Below the pieces are notes generated by a model that searched no databases, was not told where the DNA came from, and worked only from the letters and a program-made list of their open reading frames with translations. A DNA stretch of 6,582 bases, from the NCBI GenBank assembly GCA_016213595.1, contig JACRAA010000002.1:1-6582 (forward strand), read 5' to 3'. The position numbers and the translations under genes are program-made. The DNA comes from Actinomycetota bacterium (GTDB taxonomy: Bacteria; Actinomycetota; Actinomycetes; Propionibacteriales; Propionibacteriaceae). Of the stretch, positions 1 through 5,005 are shown in pieces (position 1 is the stretch's first letter; the number at the start of each line of letters is the position of its first letter).

Positions 1-1
1 T

Positions 2-190
2 CCCGTCGTGCTGCGCGCTCTGCTGCCCGACACGTTCCCGGACGGCGGGACGATCATCGACCTGCGCGTCGACACCCGCAGGATCCTGGAAGCGCGGCCT
101 GATGCCCTTGTGATCGTGTCACGCGCCGACGCACCGCTGAGCGGCATGGACCTGACCACCGCGGAGAAGGACCGCCTCGTCAGCTATTGA
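2..190 (+). CDS. 3' end of an unrecognised protein (5' truncated by the window)
   Basis: The frame is open from the left edge to a TGA at 188-190, giving about 62 C-terminal residues. A GTG at 8 lies in frame, but nothing marks it as the true start, so I treat the gene as truncated at its 5' end. Third codon positions are mostly G or C, as in the other genes here. The peptide is soluble in character: charged, with alternating hydrophobic residues (IIDLRVDTRRILEARP, then ALVIVSRADAPL) and a charged tail ending DRLVSY. I see no membrane helix, cofactor motif or known signature. I do not recognise the family and propose no function. The next gene starts 53 nt downstream with its own -10-like element, so the two are probably separate transcription units. 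Confidence 0.6.
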   Translation, partial: PVVLRALLPDTFPDGGTIIDLRVDTRRILEARPDALVIVSRADAPLSGMDLTTAEKDRLVSY

Positions 191-231
191 TCCGACGCGT
201 GTGGAGCCCCTCGGCCTGTTTCGCGTCCTGT

Positions 232-237
232 TAGCCT
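232..237 (+). promoter_or_regulatory. Candidate -10 element (TAGCCT) for a leaderless transporter transcript
   Basis: TAGCCT fits the actinobacterial -10 pattern TAnnnT and ends 7 nt before the A of the ATG at 244. That spacing would put the transcription start on or next to the start codon. No Shine-Dalgarno sequence lies between them, which agrees with a leaderless mRNA. I see no good -35 hexamer. The call rests on the motif and its spacing only. Confidence 0.45.
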
Positions 238-243
238 CCCGAC

Positions 244-1176
244 ATGAGCCACCCGGCGATCTCCCTCACCCCCGCGCAGGCCCTTGGGATCCCAGTCGCA
301 CTCATCGCAGCCGTACTCCTGGCGATCGGTTCGCAGCTCCAGCAGCACGGCGTCACGGTCATCGGTTCCCGCTCTGGCGGACATAAGGCCGGGCTCCGGG
401 TCGGCCAGCTGCTCGCCCTCGCCCGGAGGCCGTCGTGGCTCCTCGGCACGCTTCTGCTCGGTCTCGCCATCGTCTGTCAGCTCTTCAGCCTGTACCTGGC
501 CCCGCTGACCGTGGTCCAGCCCTTGGGGGCCGTCGCACTCGTCATCACGGTGCTGGTGAACGCGCGCGTCACCCATGAGCGTCTCGACGCGGCCTCCATC
601 CACGCCGTCCTGCTGTGCGTCGGCGGAGTCGGGGTCTTCGTCGGAATCGCTGCCGTCACCACGACCACCGTGCCCATTCAAGCCACGCAGCTTGTCATCG
701 TGGTAGCGATCCTGGCGGTCGTTCTGGCGAGCTTCGGGATCGGCTTCGCCCTGATGCGGAAGCGGCTCCCCCGGCTCTTCTACGTGGTAGGTGCGGGCAT
801 GCTGTTCGGATTCGTGGCAACCCTCGCGAAGGTTCTCATCGCGCGTGTCCAGACCATCGTGGAGAACGGATTTCACGTGGAGCCCGCGGACTGGCTCACC
901 GTCGTCTGCTTCGTCGGGCTGGTCGGGGCGGCCCTCCTGGGCAGCTACTTCGTTCAGACCTCTTACTCAACAGGCTCGCCGAGCATGGTGGTCGCCGGCC
1001 TCACGGTCATCGACCCGCTCGTCGGGGTGACGATCGGCATCGTCGTCCTCGGCGAGGCCGCCACGGCTCCCTGGTGGGCGATCATCGTCTTCGCCCTCGC
1101 TGGGCTGGCTGCTGTGTGGGGTGTCTACCGGTTGTCCCTGAGCAGCCCTGCGGCAGCTGCTTCTGGAACGCTCTAG
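244..1176 (+). CDS. NIPA-like / DMT-superfamily integral membrane transporter
   Basis: The 310-residue protein is almost entirely hydrophobic, with about nine predicted membrane helices near residues 15-32, 65-84, 87-105, 118-138, 148-168, 178-200, 217-237, 247-269 and 277-294. Two stretches are characteristic of the drug/metabolite transporter superfamily and especially its NIPA-like branch: APLTVVQPLGAVALV (86-100), and the late segment with GSPSMVVAGLTVIDPL (244-259) followed by a helix ending VVLGE (267-271). An early GSQLQQ (29-34) after the first helix also fits NIPA-like proteins. Eukaryotic NIPA proteins are linked to magnesium transport; bacterial members are mostly uncharacterised, so the substrate is unknown. 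The ATG at 244 begins just before the first helix and sits 7 nt after a TAnnnT element, which supports this start. The stop codon is only 5 nt from the 3' end of the opposing tRNA-Val. Confidence 0.85.
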   Translation: MSHPAISLTPAQALGIPVALIAAVLLAIGSQLQQHGVTVIGSRSGGHKAGLRVGQLLALARRPSWLLGTLLLGLAIVCQLFSLYLAPLTVVQPLGAVALVITVLVNARVTHERLDAASIHAVLLCVGGVGVFVGIAAVTTTTVPIQATQLVIVVAILAVVLASFGIGFALMRKRLPRLFYVVGAGMLFGFVATLAKVLIARVQTIVENGFHVEPADWLTVVCFVGLVGAALLGSYFVQTSYSTGSPSMVVAGLTVIDPLVGVTIGIVVLGEAATAPWWAIIVFALAGLAAVWGVYRLSLSSPAAAASGTL

Positions 1177-1181
1177 GCAGG

Positions 1182-1256
1182 TGGTGGGCGTAACTGGGAT
1201 CGAACCAGTGACCTCTTCGGTGTGAACGAAGCGCGCTACCCCTGCGCCATACGCCC
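1182..1256 (-). tRNA. tRNA-Val (anticodon CAC)
   Basis: On the minus strand a complete cloverleaf can be folded: acceptor GGGCGTA/TACGCCC, D stem GCGC/GCGC, anticodon stem CTTCG/CGAAG with loop TTCACAC, and T arm ACTGG-TTCGATC-CCAGT. The anticodon CAC (complement of 1222-1224) reads GUG valine codons. The discriminator is A and the CCA end is encoded (1182-1184). Length is 75 nt including CCA. It is convergent with the transporter gene and divergent from the GNAT gene. Its T arm and 3' anticodon arm are identical to those of the tRNA-Val(GAC) about 840 bp away in the opposite orientation. Confidence 0.97.
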
Positions 1257-1268
1257 CTGCGGTCGACA

Positions 1269-1274
1269 ACGATA
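1269..1274 (-). promoter_or_regulatory. Candidate -10 element (TATCGT) for tRNA-Val(CAC)
   Basis: Read on the minus strand, TATCGT fits TAnnnT and lies 12 nt upstream of the mature tRNA 5' end, leaving a short leader for RNase P to remove. I do not see a clear -35 at 17-18 nt spacing. The 68-bp gap to the GNAT start codon must hold divergent promoters. Confidence 0.4.
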
Positions 1275-1324
1275 GCCGACCTGCATGCCCCACGCATCCA
1301 GGCCCACCGGGCACACTTCGATGC

Positions 1325-1795
1325 ATGACGACGATCGTGCGGGCCGCCACGGTGAGCGACGCGGACGCGCTGACCGAGCTTCGCGCCTCGATGTATTTGG
1401 CGATGGGTGACCTCCGCACCGACGAGCCCGCCTGGCGTGCCGCCGCCCGGAGCTGGTTCGTCGCCCACGTCGACTCCCCGGACGTGGCCCTGCGGGTCGT
1501 CGAGGTCGACGGCGAGGTCGTGGCGAGTGCCGTCGCCCACCTCCGTACGCACCTGCCCTCGCCTGGGAACCTCAGCGGACGCATCGCGACGATCTCCAAC
1601 GTGTCCACGTTCGTCGAGCATCGGGGCCACGGGTACGGCCGACTGGCCTTCGAAGCGGCGCTCGCCTGGACCCGTGAGTCGGGTGCCGAGGTTGCCGAGC
1701 TGTTCGCCACGGGCATGGGCCAAGGCCTGTACGAGAGCGCGGGCTTCACCGTCCACTCCATGCCCGCGATGCGCCTCGCACTGCACTCCCGGTGA
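1325..1795 (+). CDS. GNAT-family N-acetyltransferase
   Basis: The 156-residue protein has the length and layout of a single-domain GNAT enzyme, which transfers an acetyl group from acetyl-CoA to an amine. The N-terminal RAATVSDADALTELR (6-20) is a typical first strand and helix. Motif A is at 92-109 (NVSTFVEHRGHGYGRLAF), with the acetyl-CoA pyrophosphate-binding RGHGYG loop at 100-105. The C-terminal LYESAGF (135-141) followed by MRLAL (149-153) is the usual motif B ending. The substrate cannot be told from sequence. The ATG at 1325 puts the start right before the first conserved strand; there is no convincing Shine-Dalgarno sequence. An overlapping ATG at 1321 is in another frame and leads only to a short ORF. 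The gene sits between tRNA-Val(CAC), transcribed away from it, and the tRNA-Gly-Cys-Val operon 69 nt downstream. Confidence 0.88.
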   Translation: MTTIVRAATVSDADALTELRASMYLAMGDLRTDEPAWRAAARSWFVAHVDSPDVALRVVEVDGEVVASAVAHLRTHLPSPGNLSGRIATISNVSTFVEHRGHGYGRLAFEAALAWTRESGAEVAELFATGMGQGLYESAGFTVHSMPAMRLALHSR

Positions 1796-1808
1796 CCCGC
1801 CAGCCGGT

Positions 1809-1838
1809 TTGTGCGCGTCGCGGCTGTACCTGTAATGT
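1809..1838 (+). promoter_or_regulatory. Promoter of the tRNA-Gly-Cys-Val operon
   Basis: A -35-like TTGTGC (1809-1814) and a -10 TAATGT (1833-1838) are separated by 18 nt. The -10 fits TAnnnT well. The predicted start near 1845 leaves about 20 nt of leader before tRNA-Gly. This is the best-formed sigma-70-type promoter in the window, as expected for stable RNA genes. Confidence 0.5.
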
Positions 1839-1845
1839 CTACCGG

Positions 1846-1860
1846 GCACCCGGGGGGTGC
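1846..1860 (+). promoter_or_regulatory. Short GC hairpin in the tRNA operon leader
   Basis: GCACCC (1846-1851) and GGGTGC (1855-1860) form a perfect 6-bp stem with a GGG loop, ending 4 nt before the tRNA-Gly 5' end. It would lie in the leader of the precursor transcript. It may act in precursor folding or processing, or serve as an end point for the upstream GNAT mRNA. It has no T-run, so terminator function is uncertain. Confidence 0.35.
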
Positions 1861-1864
1861 AATT

Positions 1865-1937
1865 GCGGACGTGGCTCAGTTGGTAGAGCATCACCTTGCC
1901 AAGGTGAGGGTCGCGGGTTCGAATCCCGTCGTCCGCT
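1865..1937 (+). tRNA. tRNA-Gly (anticodon GCC)
   Basis: A 73-nt cloverleaf with acceptor GCGGACG/CGTCCGC, D arm GCTC-AGTTGGTA-GAGC, anticodon stem TCACC/GGTGA with loop TTGCCAA, and T arm CGGG-TTCGAAT-CCCG. The anticodon GCC is at 1898-1900 and the discriminator is T. No CCA is encoded. It is first in a three-tRNA operon, with 12 nt between it and tRNA-Cys. Confidence 0.97.
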
Positions 1938-1949
1938 CGGAGACAACAC

Positions 1950-2020
1950 GGTGGAGTGGCCGAGAGGCGAGGCAACGGACTGCAAATCCGTGTACACGGG
2001 TTCAAATCCCGTCTCCACCT
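1950..2020 (+). tRNA. tRNA-Cys (anticodon GCA)
   Basis: A 71-nt cloverleaf with acceptor GGTGGAG/CTCCACC, D stem GCC/GGC, anticodon stem ACGGA/TCCGT with loop CTGCAAA, and T arm CGGG-TTCAAAT-CCCG. The anticodon GCA is at 1982-1984. The discriminator T73 is the known identity base for cysteine tRNAs. CCA is not encoded. It ends 1 nt before the next tRNA, so precursor processing must separate the two. Confidence 0.97.
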
Positions 2021-2021
2021 C

Positions 2022-2096
2022 GGGCGGTTGGCGCAGCGGGAGCGCGCTTCCCTGACACGGAAGAGGTCACTGGTTCGATCCCAGTACCGCCCACCA
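2022..2096 (+). tRNA. tRNA-Val (anticodon GAC)
   Basis: A 75-nt cloverleaf including an encoded CCA (2094-2096): acceptor GGGCGGT/ACCGCCC, D stem GCGC/GCGC, anticodon stem CTTCC/GGAAG with loop CTGACAC, and T arm ACTGG-TTCGATC-CCAGT. The anticodon GAC is at 2054-2056. It is last in the operon. The 26 nt at 2060-2085 are identical, in inverted orientation, to 1193-1218 in tRNA-Val(CAC). The DNA after its 3' end is the point where gene content turns accessory, and tRNA 3' ends are common integration sites. Confidence 0.97.
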
Positions 2097-2107
2097 GGTT
2101 GACTACG

Positions 2108-2132
2108 GGAGACACCGAGAAGTCGGCGTCCC
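2108..2132 (+). terminator. Possible terminator hairpin after the tRNA operon
   Basis: GAC (2111-2113) pairs with GTC (2128-2130) and CCGA (2115-2118) with TCGG (2123-2126) around a GAAG loop, with an A/C mismatch between the two helices. GG/CC at the base pairs across a bulged A. It starts 11 nt after the CCA of tRNA-Val(GAC). There is no T-run, which is common for actinobacterial terminators but weakens the call. The remaining bases up to the Abi_C stop codon hold nothing I recognise. Confidence 0.35.
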
Positions 2133-2299
2133 GCGGAACATACTCACCACAGCGCCCCCGCAAGAAGTCGCTGGACAGCCGGCGACGATCTGGGTCGGTT
2201 TCAGCGTCTGAGGAAGGCCAGTAGCTCGCGGACTCACTGTTTGAGGCAGCGAGGTTTGCCGTCAAGGACCTCACGGCGTGCGCAAAGGGGCGCGGCTGG

Positions 2300-3223
2300 T
2301 CAGATGAAGCCGAGCGCACGAAGCGACAGGAGCACATACCGCGAGAGTGCCTCCACCAGGTCAGCGGCGAACAGGGCGTGTCGTTGCATGACCTCCTTGT
2401 TCAGTCTTGTGCGTCCGTGCCCCGTGCCCGCGTAGTTACGGAGGCTCGCTAGTCCTTGATCGATGCTCGCGAGCCCACCCAGGATGATGTTGATGTTCAT
2501 ACGCAACTGCTCGTTGACGGCTCCCGAGCTGACCTCGCGGTTCAGGAGAGCGGTACGCGCCCGCCTGCCGAGTTTCTGGAACTCGTCCTCCTGATCCCAG
2601 TGCTCGCCCAGGACTTCGCACGTGCCGCAGTAGACCGCTTCCAGCAGCTCCTTGGACGCGGCCAGCGAGTCGGCAATATCGGCAGTCCTGGTGATGCGGT
2701 TGATCCGCTTCACGTAGGCAGCGAGCGCATCTGACTCAATGAGCCCGCTCTCGCGCAGCTCCAAGAACTGCGTTTCTGTGCGAGTGAGGGAAGCGGTGGT
2801 GGCTCGTCCGAGGCGCTCGAGCAGCCCATCCAGAACCGCCAGGTTCGCCCTTATCCGGTCTTGCGTCTGCCGGACGTGCGCGCGGTGTTGCCATGTGGCG
2901 AGCAGCTCCTCCGTGGGTAGCTCGTTGACCATGGGGTAGTCCTCGGCCTGTCGCCCCAGGAACTCCGCCAAGACCCCCCTATTCGTCCTGACCCAGTGCT
3001 GAAAGGCATCACGCAGCTCGTCGGCCCCCATCTGAAGGCCCGCCTGCTCCCCCAACCCGGCGAGCCCTCGGCGGGACGGCGGCTCATCCACGGCGTCTTC
3101 GTGCCTCTCCATCAGGGCTTCAGCTCGGCTTAGAAGGGCTTCTCCGCTACGGCGACGCGTTCGAAGCCTGGCGGCGAACCTGCCAGGGTCGCCGTGGACG
3201 CGGAGGGCGTTGACGGGGGTCAC
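2300..3223 (-). CDS. Abortive infection family protein with C-terminal Abi_C domain
   Basis: The 307-residue soluble protein ends in a region that matches the Abi_C (abortive infection C-terminus) family as I know it. A helix with ASKELLEA (189-196) corresponds to the family's 'AKELLE' helix. It is followed by a variable segment and then ILGGLASIDQGLASLRN (247-263), running into the hallmark GTGHGR (266-271), and finally RHALFAADLVEALSRYVL (281-298). Family members are found in phage-defence contexts and are thought to stop growth of infected cells; the biochemical activity is generally unknown. The N-terminal 180 residues are mostly helical and charged, and I do not recognise them. The GTG at 3223 is chosen because a TAnnnT element ends 7 nt upstream, consistent with a leaderless mRNA. 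An internal ATG at residue 38 is an alternative start. Third positions are less G/C-rich than in the GNAT or oxoamine synthase genes, hinting at transfer. The gene stands alone on its strand. Confidence 0.85.
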   Translation of the reverse strand: MTPVNALRVHGDPGRFAARLRTRRRSGEALLSRAEALMERHEDAVDEPPSRRGLAGLGEQAGLQMGADELRDAFQHWVRTNRGVLAEFLGRQAEDYPMVNELPTEELLATWQHRAHVRQTQDRIRANLAVLDGLLERLGRATTASLTRTETQFLELRESGLIESDALAAYVKRINRITRTADIADSLAASKELLEAVYCGTCEVLGEHWDQEDEFQKLGRRARTALLNREVSSGAVNEQLRMNINIILGGLASIDQGLASLRNYAGTGHGRTRLNKEVMQRHALFAADLVEALSRYVLLSLRALGFI

Positions 3224-3229
3224 GCGTTC

Positions 3230-3235
3230 AGGGTA
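3230..3235 (-). promoter_or_regulatory. Candidate -10 element (TACCCT) for the Abi_C gene
   Basis: On the minus strand TACCCT ends 7 nt before the G of the GTG start at 3223, the same spacing as for the transporter. There is no Shine-Dalgarno sequence between. This supports a leaderless transcript and the GTG start. No clear -35 is visible. Confidence 0.45.
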
Positions 3236-3332
3236 GTGACGAGCTGGGCGGGCCGAGCGATTCGGATGGGGTTTGTGTCAGAGCCTGGGGTTACCTTGTG
3301 AATTGCGGGCCTCCTCGTCTCGCACACTCGTG

Positions 3333-3346
3333 GCGACTTCGGTCGC
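3333..3346 (+). promoter_or_regulatory. cUUCGg tetraloop hairpin in the 5' leader of the anchored protein
   Basis: GCGAC (3333-3337), TTCG (3338-3341) and GTCGC (3342-3346) form a 5-bp stem closed by C-G around a UUCG loop in RNA, the classic ultrastable tetraloop. It abuts the Shine-Dalgarno run that starts at 3347. It could stabilise the mRNA 5' region or hold the ribosome-binding site open or closed. The structure is seen in sequence; the role is inferred. Confidence 0.5.
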
Positions 3347-3354
3347 AAGGGGGG
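3347..3354 (+). promoter_or_regulatory. Strong ribosome binding site for the anchored protein
   Basis: AAGGGGGG lies 7 nt upstream of the ATG at 3362. It is the only strong Shine-Dalgarno sequence before a confident gene in this window and fixes the start codon. Confidence 0.8.
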
Positions 3355-3361
3355 AAAACAC

Positions 3362-4321
3362 ATGTCTCAGCCACCCCAGTGGGGTAACCAGCCGCAACGC
3401 GGAAACCAGCCTCAGCCTGGCGCCGGAGCGCCTCCGTGGGGAAGCCAGCCACCGCCAGGTGCCGTGCCTCCACAATGGGGAAACCAGCCTCAGCCCGGCC
3501 ACGGAGCGCCGCAGTGGGGAGGCACCCAGCCTCCGCCACCCAAACCACCGAAGAAGAGGGGCGGGTGCCTCAAGGTGGGCGGCATCTTGGTGGGGATACT
3601 GGTCGTCATCATCATCATCGCTGTCGCCGCGTCAGGGGCGGGAAAGGGCTCCTCTACGGCCTCGACGAACAACACCACGCAGGCGGCAGCCTCTACCCCG
3701 ACTCAAGCCGGGAGCATGACGACCACCAAGGCTGCCGCACCTACGACGGCGGCCGCCGCCGCGGACCCGGTGAAGACCTTCACCGATCAGTTCGGCACGT
3801 TCGCTGCTATCTCGAAATCGGGCTCAGGCAGCTCGGTGATCCCTGTCCCCTCGGGGGCAAAAGCGGGCATCCTGACCGCCACTTATAGCGGCTCGGCCAA
3901 CTTCGTGATTTCGGTGCTCGACGCGAACAACCAAAGCACCGGGGACCTTTTGGTCAATACTATCGGTAAGTACTCTGGGACCACCGCTTTTGGACTGTCT
4001 TCGTTCGGTGGCGAGCCGGCCAAGTTCAAGATTGAGGCGTCCGGGCCCTGGACGGTAAATATCCAATCCATCGCGAGCGCTCCAGCTCTCGCTCTGCCCG
4101 CAACCGACAAAGGTGACAAGGTCTTCATCTATACGGGTCAGGCGGACAGCTGGGCAATCACGAACAACAGCAAGGGGAACTTCGTCGTTACTTTGGACGG
4201 GAAGATGCCCGACCTGCTTGTCAACGAGATCGGCAACTACAGCGGAACAGTCCCCGTCACCCGCGGCCCAGCCATCCTGAGCGTGCAATCTGACGGTGCC
4301 TGGACGATCTCCAAGGGGTGA
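3362..4321 (+). CDS. Membrane-anchored protein with Pro/Gln-rich N-terminus and two tandem extracytoplasmic repeats
   Basis: The 319 residues fall into four parts. Residues 1-63 are low-complexity Pro/Gln/Gly/Trp with a repeated PPQWGNQPQ unit (4-12 and 36-44) and related variants. A basic KPPKKRGG (61-68) precedes one membrane helix at about 72-90 (VGGILVGILVVIIIIAVAA), which predicts a cytoplasmic N-terminus and outside C-terminus. A Thr/Ala/Ser linker (97-134) looks wall-spanning. The outer part (about 168-319) is two related modules that share DLLVNxIGxYSGT (195-207 and 284-296) and end in GPWTVNI (228-234) and GAWTISKG (312-319). The modules look like beta-rich repeats from an internal duplication. 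I know similar Pro-rich-tail/helix/extracellular-domain architectures in actinobacteria, but not this family, and I assign no function. The cysteine at 69 is on the cytoplasmic side of the helix and is not a lipobox. It is divergent from the Abi_C gene and ends 50 nt before a strong hairpin. Confidence 0.85.
   Translation: MSQPPQWGNQPQRGNQPQPGAGAPPWGSQPPPGAVPPQWGNQPQPGHGAPQWGGTQPPPPKPPKKRGGCLKVGGILVGILVVIIIIAVAASGAGKGSSTASTNNTTQAAASTPTQAGSMTTTKAAAPTTAAAAADPVKTFTDQFGTFAAISKSGSGSSVIPVPSGAKAGILTATYSGSANFVISVLDANNQSTGDLLVNTIGKYSGTTAFGLSSFGGEPAKFKIEASGPWTVNIQSIASAPALALPATDKGDKVFIYTGQADSWAITNNSKGNFVVTLDGKMPDLLVNEIGNYSGTVPVTRGPAILSVQSDGAWTISKG
3377..3515 (+). repeat. Degenerate direct repeats encoding the Pro/Gln/Trp-rich region
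   Basis: Imperfect units spell TGGGG-AACCAGCC-CAGC in several copies. The 17-nt sequence GGAAACCAGCCTCAGCC occurs exactly at 3401-3417 and 3479-3495, with diverged copies near 3382 and 3439. All copies keep the reading frame, so the array can grow or shrink without breaking the gene. It encodes the WGNQPQ/WGSQPP motifs of the cytoplasmic tail. Confidence 0.7.
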
Positions 4322-4371
4322 GTGCGAGGTCTTGACTGCCCGCCCGGGTCGTTGAGTCGCGCTCAGCCACC

Positions 4372-4408
4372 CAGGGAGGGTACACCCGGGCCGTGTGTAC
4401 CCTCCCTG
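4372..4408 (+). terminator. Perfect 14-bp hairpin terminator after the anchored-protein gene
   Basis: CAGGGAGGGTACAC (4372-4385) and GTGTACCCTCCCTG (4395-4408) pair without a mismatch around a 9-nt loop. It lies 50 nt past the stop codon. There is no long T-run, only GTTTG a few bases on, which fits actinobacterial terminators. Because the stem is symmetric, it could also stop transcription from the other side or be a protein-binding palindrome. Confidence 0.7.
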
Positions 4409-4575
4409 TGCGTTTGGGGTCACGGAGCTGCGGAGACCGACAACGGCGGGTTCATGTACGGGACAACCTTGCCCTGGATTTCTGAGAGCACGTCTCGCGG
4501 CAGAGGATTCATCGAAGGGCACTCCTGCAGACTCTGGCCGAAAGCGATACGCGGTCAGGATCGCCGGGGGAGATC

Positions 4576-4734
4576 ATGCGGCGGAGGGTGCAGGTGGATG
4601 AGGCCCTGTTGTCGGCGTTGTCGGAGCTGGCCTCGTCGGTTACTTACCGTAGTTCGACGAGAGACGCGTGTGCGCAGTTGAGTCTGACGCCCAGTGGCGG
4701 GCAATTCTGTACGGGTATCGGGATGTCGTCATGA
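4576..4734 (+). CDS. Candidate small ORF or gene remnant (52 aa)
   Basis: An ATG at 4576 follows a GGGGGAGA run at a suitable distance (run at 4566-4573). It begins MRRRVQVDEALLSALSELAS, which has G/C-rich third positions and an amphipathic helical look for about 30 residues. The rest loses coding character and ends at TGA 4732-4734. It could be a small protein or the 5' stub of a broken gene. I do not recognise it. It overlaps the minus-strand candidate at 4640-4789, so at most one is likely real. Confidence 0.25.
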   Translation: MRRRVQVDEALLSALSELASSVTYRSSTRDACAQLSLTPSGGQFCTGIGMSS

Positions 4735-4789
4735 TGAGCACGAACGTCAACAGTAGAAGGCACCCGACGGCGATGGTCAGCGAGCGCAT
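4640..4789 (-). CDS. Candidate small single-helix membrane protein (49 aa)
   Basis: Starting from the ATG at 4789, the peptide opens MRSLTIAVGCLLLLTFVLIM, a clean hydrophobic segment long enough to cross a membrane. A basic, polar tail follows (RYPYRIARHW, then a Ser/Thr-rich end). An in-frame GTG at 4831 would add 14 residues. There is no clear ribosome binding site, and third positions are only moderately G/C-rich, so it may be chance. No family is recognised. Confidence 0.25.
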   Translation of the reverse strand: MRSLTIAVGCLLLLTFVLIMTTSRYPYRIARHWASDSTAHTRLSSNYGK

Positions 4790-4992
4790 CCGGGCAGTCG
4801 GCGCATCTCCAGCCTCCGTTTGGAGTCCCACCCTGACCGTTCAGCCCGCTGGACTCGGCCTATTCACAGTCGCTGTTGACAGGCACGTACCCCCGGCGTC
4901 TTTCCGCCGCACCCGGTTCGCCGCTGCCAGACCCTTTGGAACGGGCGCGTGACCGTTCCGTCGGGCCGCCTGCGGAGGGACAAACGCCGGTC

Positions 4993-4998
4993 TAGCGT
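4993..4998 (+). promoter_or_regulatory. Candidate -10 element (TAGCGT) for the oxoamine synthase fusion gene
   Basis: TAGCGT fits TAnnnT and ends 8 nt before the GTG at 5006. There is no usable Shine-Dalgarno sequence for that start. This matches the pattern seen before the transporter and the Abi_C gene and suggests a leaderless mRNA. Confidence 0.4.
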
Positions 4999-5005
4999 TG
5001 TTCGT

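Larger units (their letters stand above)
4409..5003. other. About 600 bases without a convincing gene
   Basis: This stretch separates the hairpin from the oxoamine synthase fusion gene. Reading frames here are short, cysteine- and arginine-rich or lack coding-like third positions. I see no tRNA, repeat array or insertion-sequence end. Two weak small ORFs overlap each other on opposite strands (4576-4734 plus, 4640-4789 minus). A GGAGGG at 4974-4979 has no start codon at usable spacing. The region may be decayed sequence or hold regulatory DNA for the right-hand gene. Confidence 0.5.

Noticed and set aside
184..876. 230-codon minus-strand frame, rich in Asp, Glu, Gly and Arg
   Set aside because: It is antisense to the transporter gene and has the charged low-complexity look of a shadow frame.
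1082..2005. 307-codon minus-strand frame containing DGIRTRDPHLGK
   Set aside because: It runs antisense through tRNA genes and the GNAT gene. The peptide is a well-known artefact of translating the antisense strand of tRNA genes.
1792..2224. Plus-strand frames across the tRNA cluster (RGSVGRASPCQGEGRGFESRR and similar)
   Set aside because: They are sense translations of tRNA-Gly, tRNA-Cys and tRNA-Val, not proteins.
2002..2337. 111-codon minus-strand frame ending with GTGIEPVTSSVSGKR
   Set aside because: The recognisable peptide is again the antisense of tRNA-Val, a common misannotation. The rest shows no domain.
3377..3515. Short direct repeats as a possible CRISPR or iteron array
   Set aside because: The units are irregular in length, in frame, and encode a Pro/Gln/Trp-rich protein segment. 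They are coding repeats.
3824..4522. 232-codon minus-strand frame
   Set aside because: It is antisense to the anchored-protein gene, crosses the hairpin, and has no domain or ribosome binding site.
4668..4952. 94-codon plus-strand frame
   Set aside because: It lacks a ribosome binding site and a coherent domain, and overlaps both better small candidates. It cannot be excluded as a frameshifted continuation of 4576-4734, but nothing supports that.
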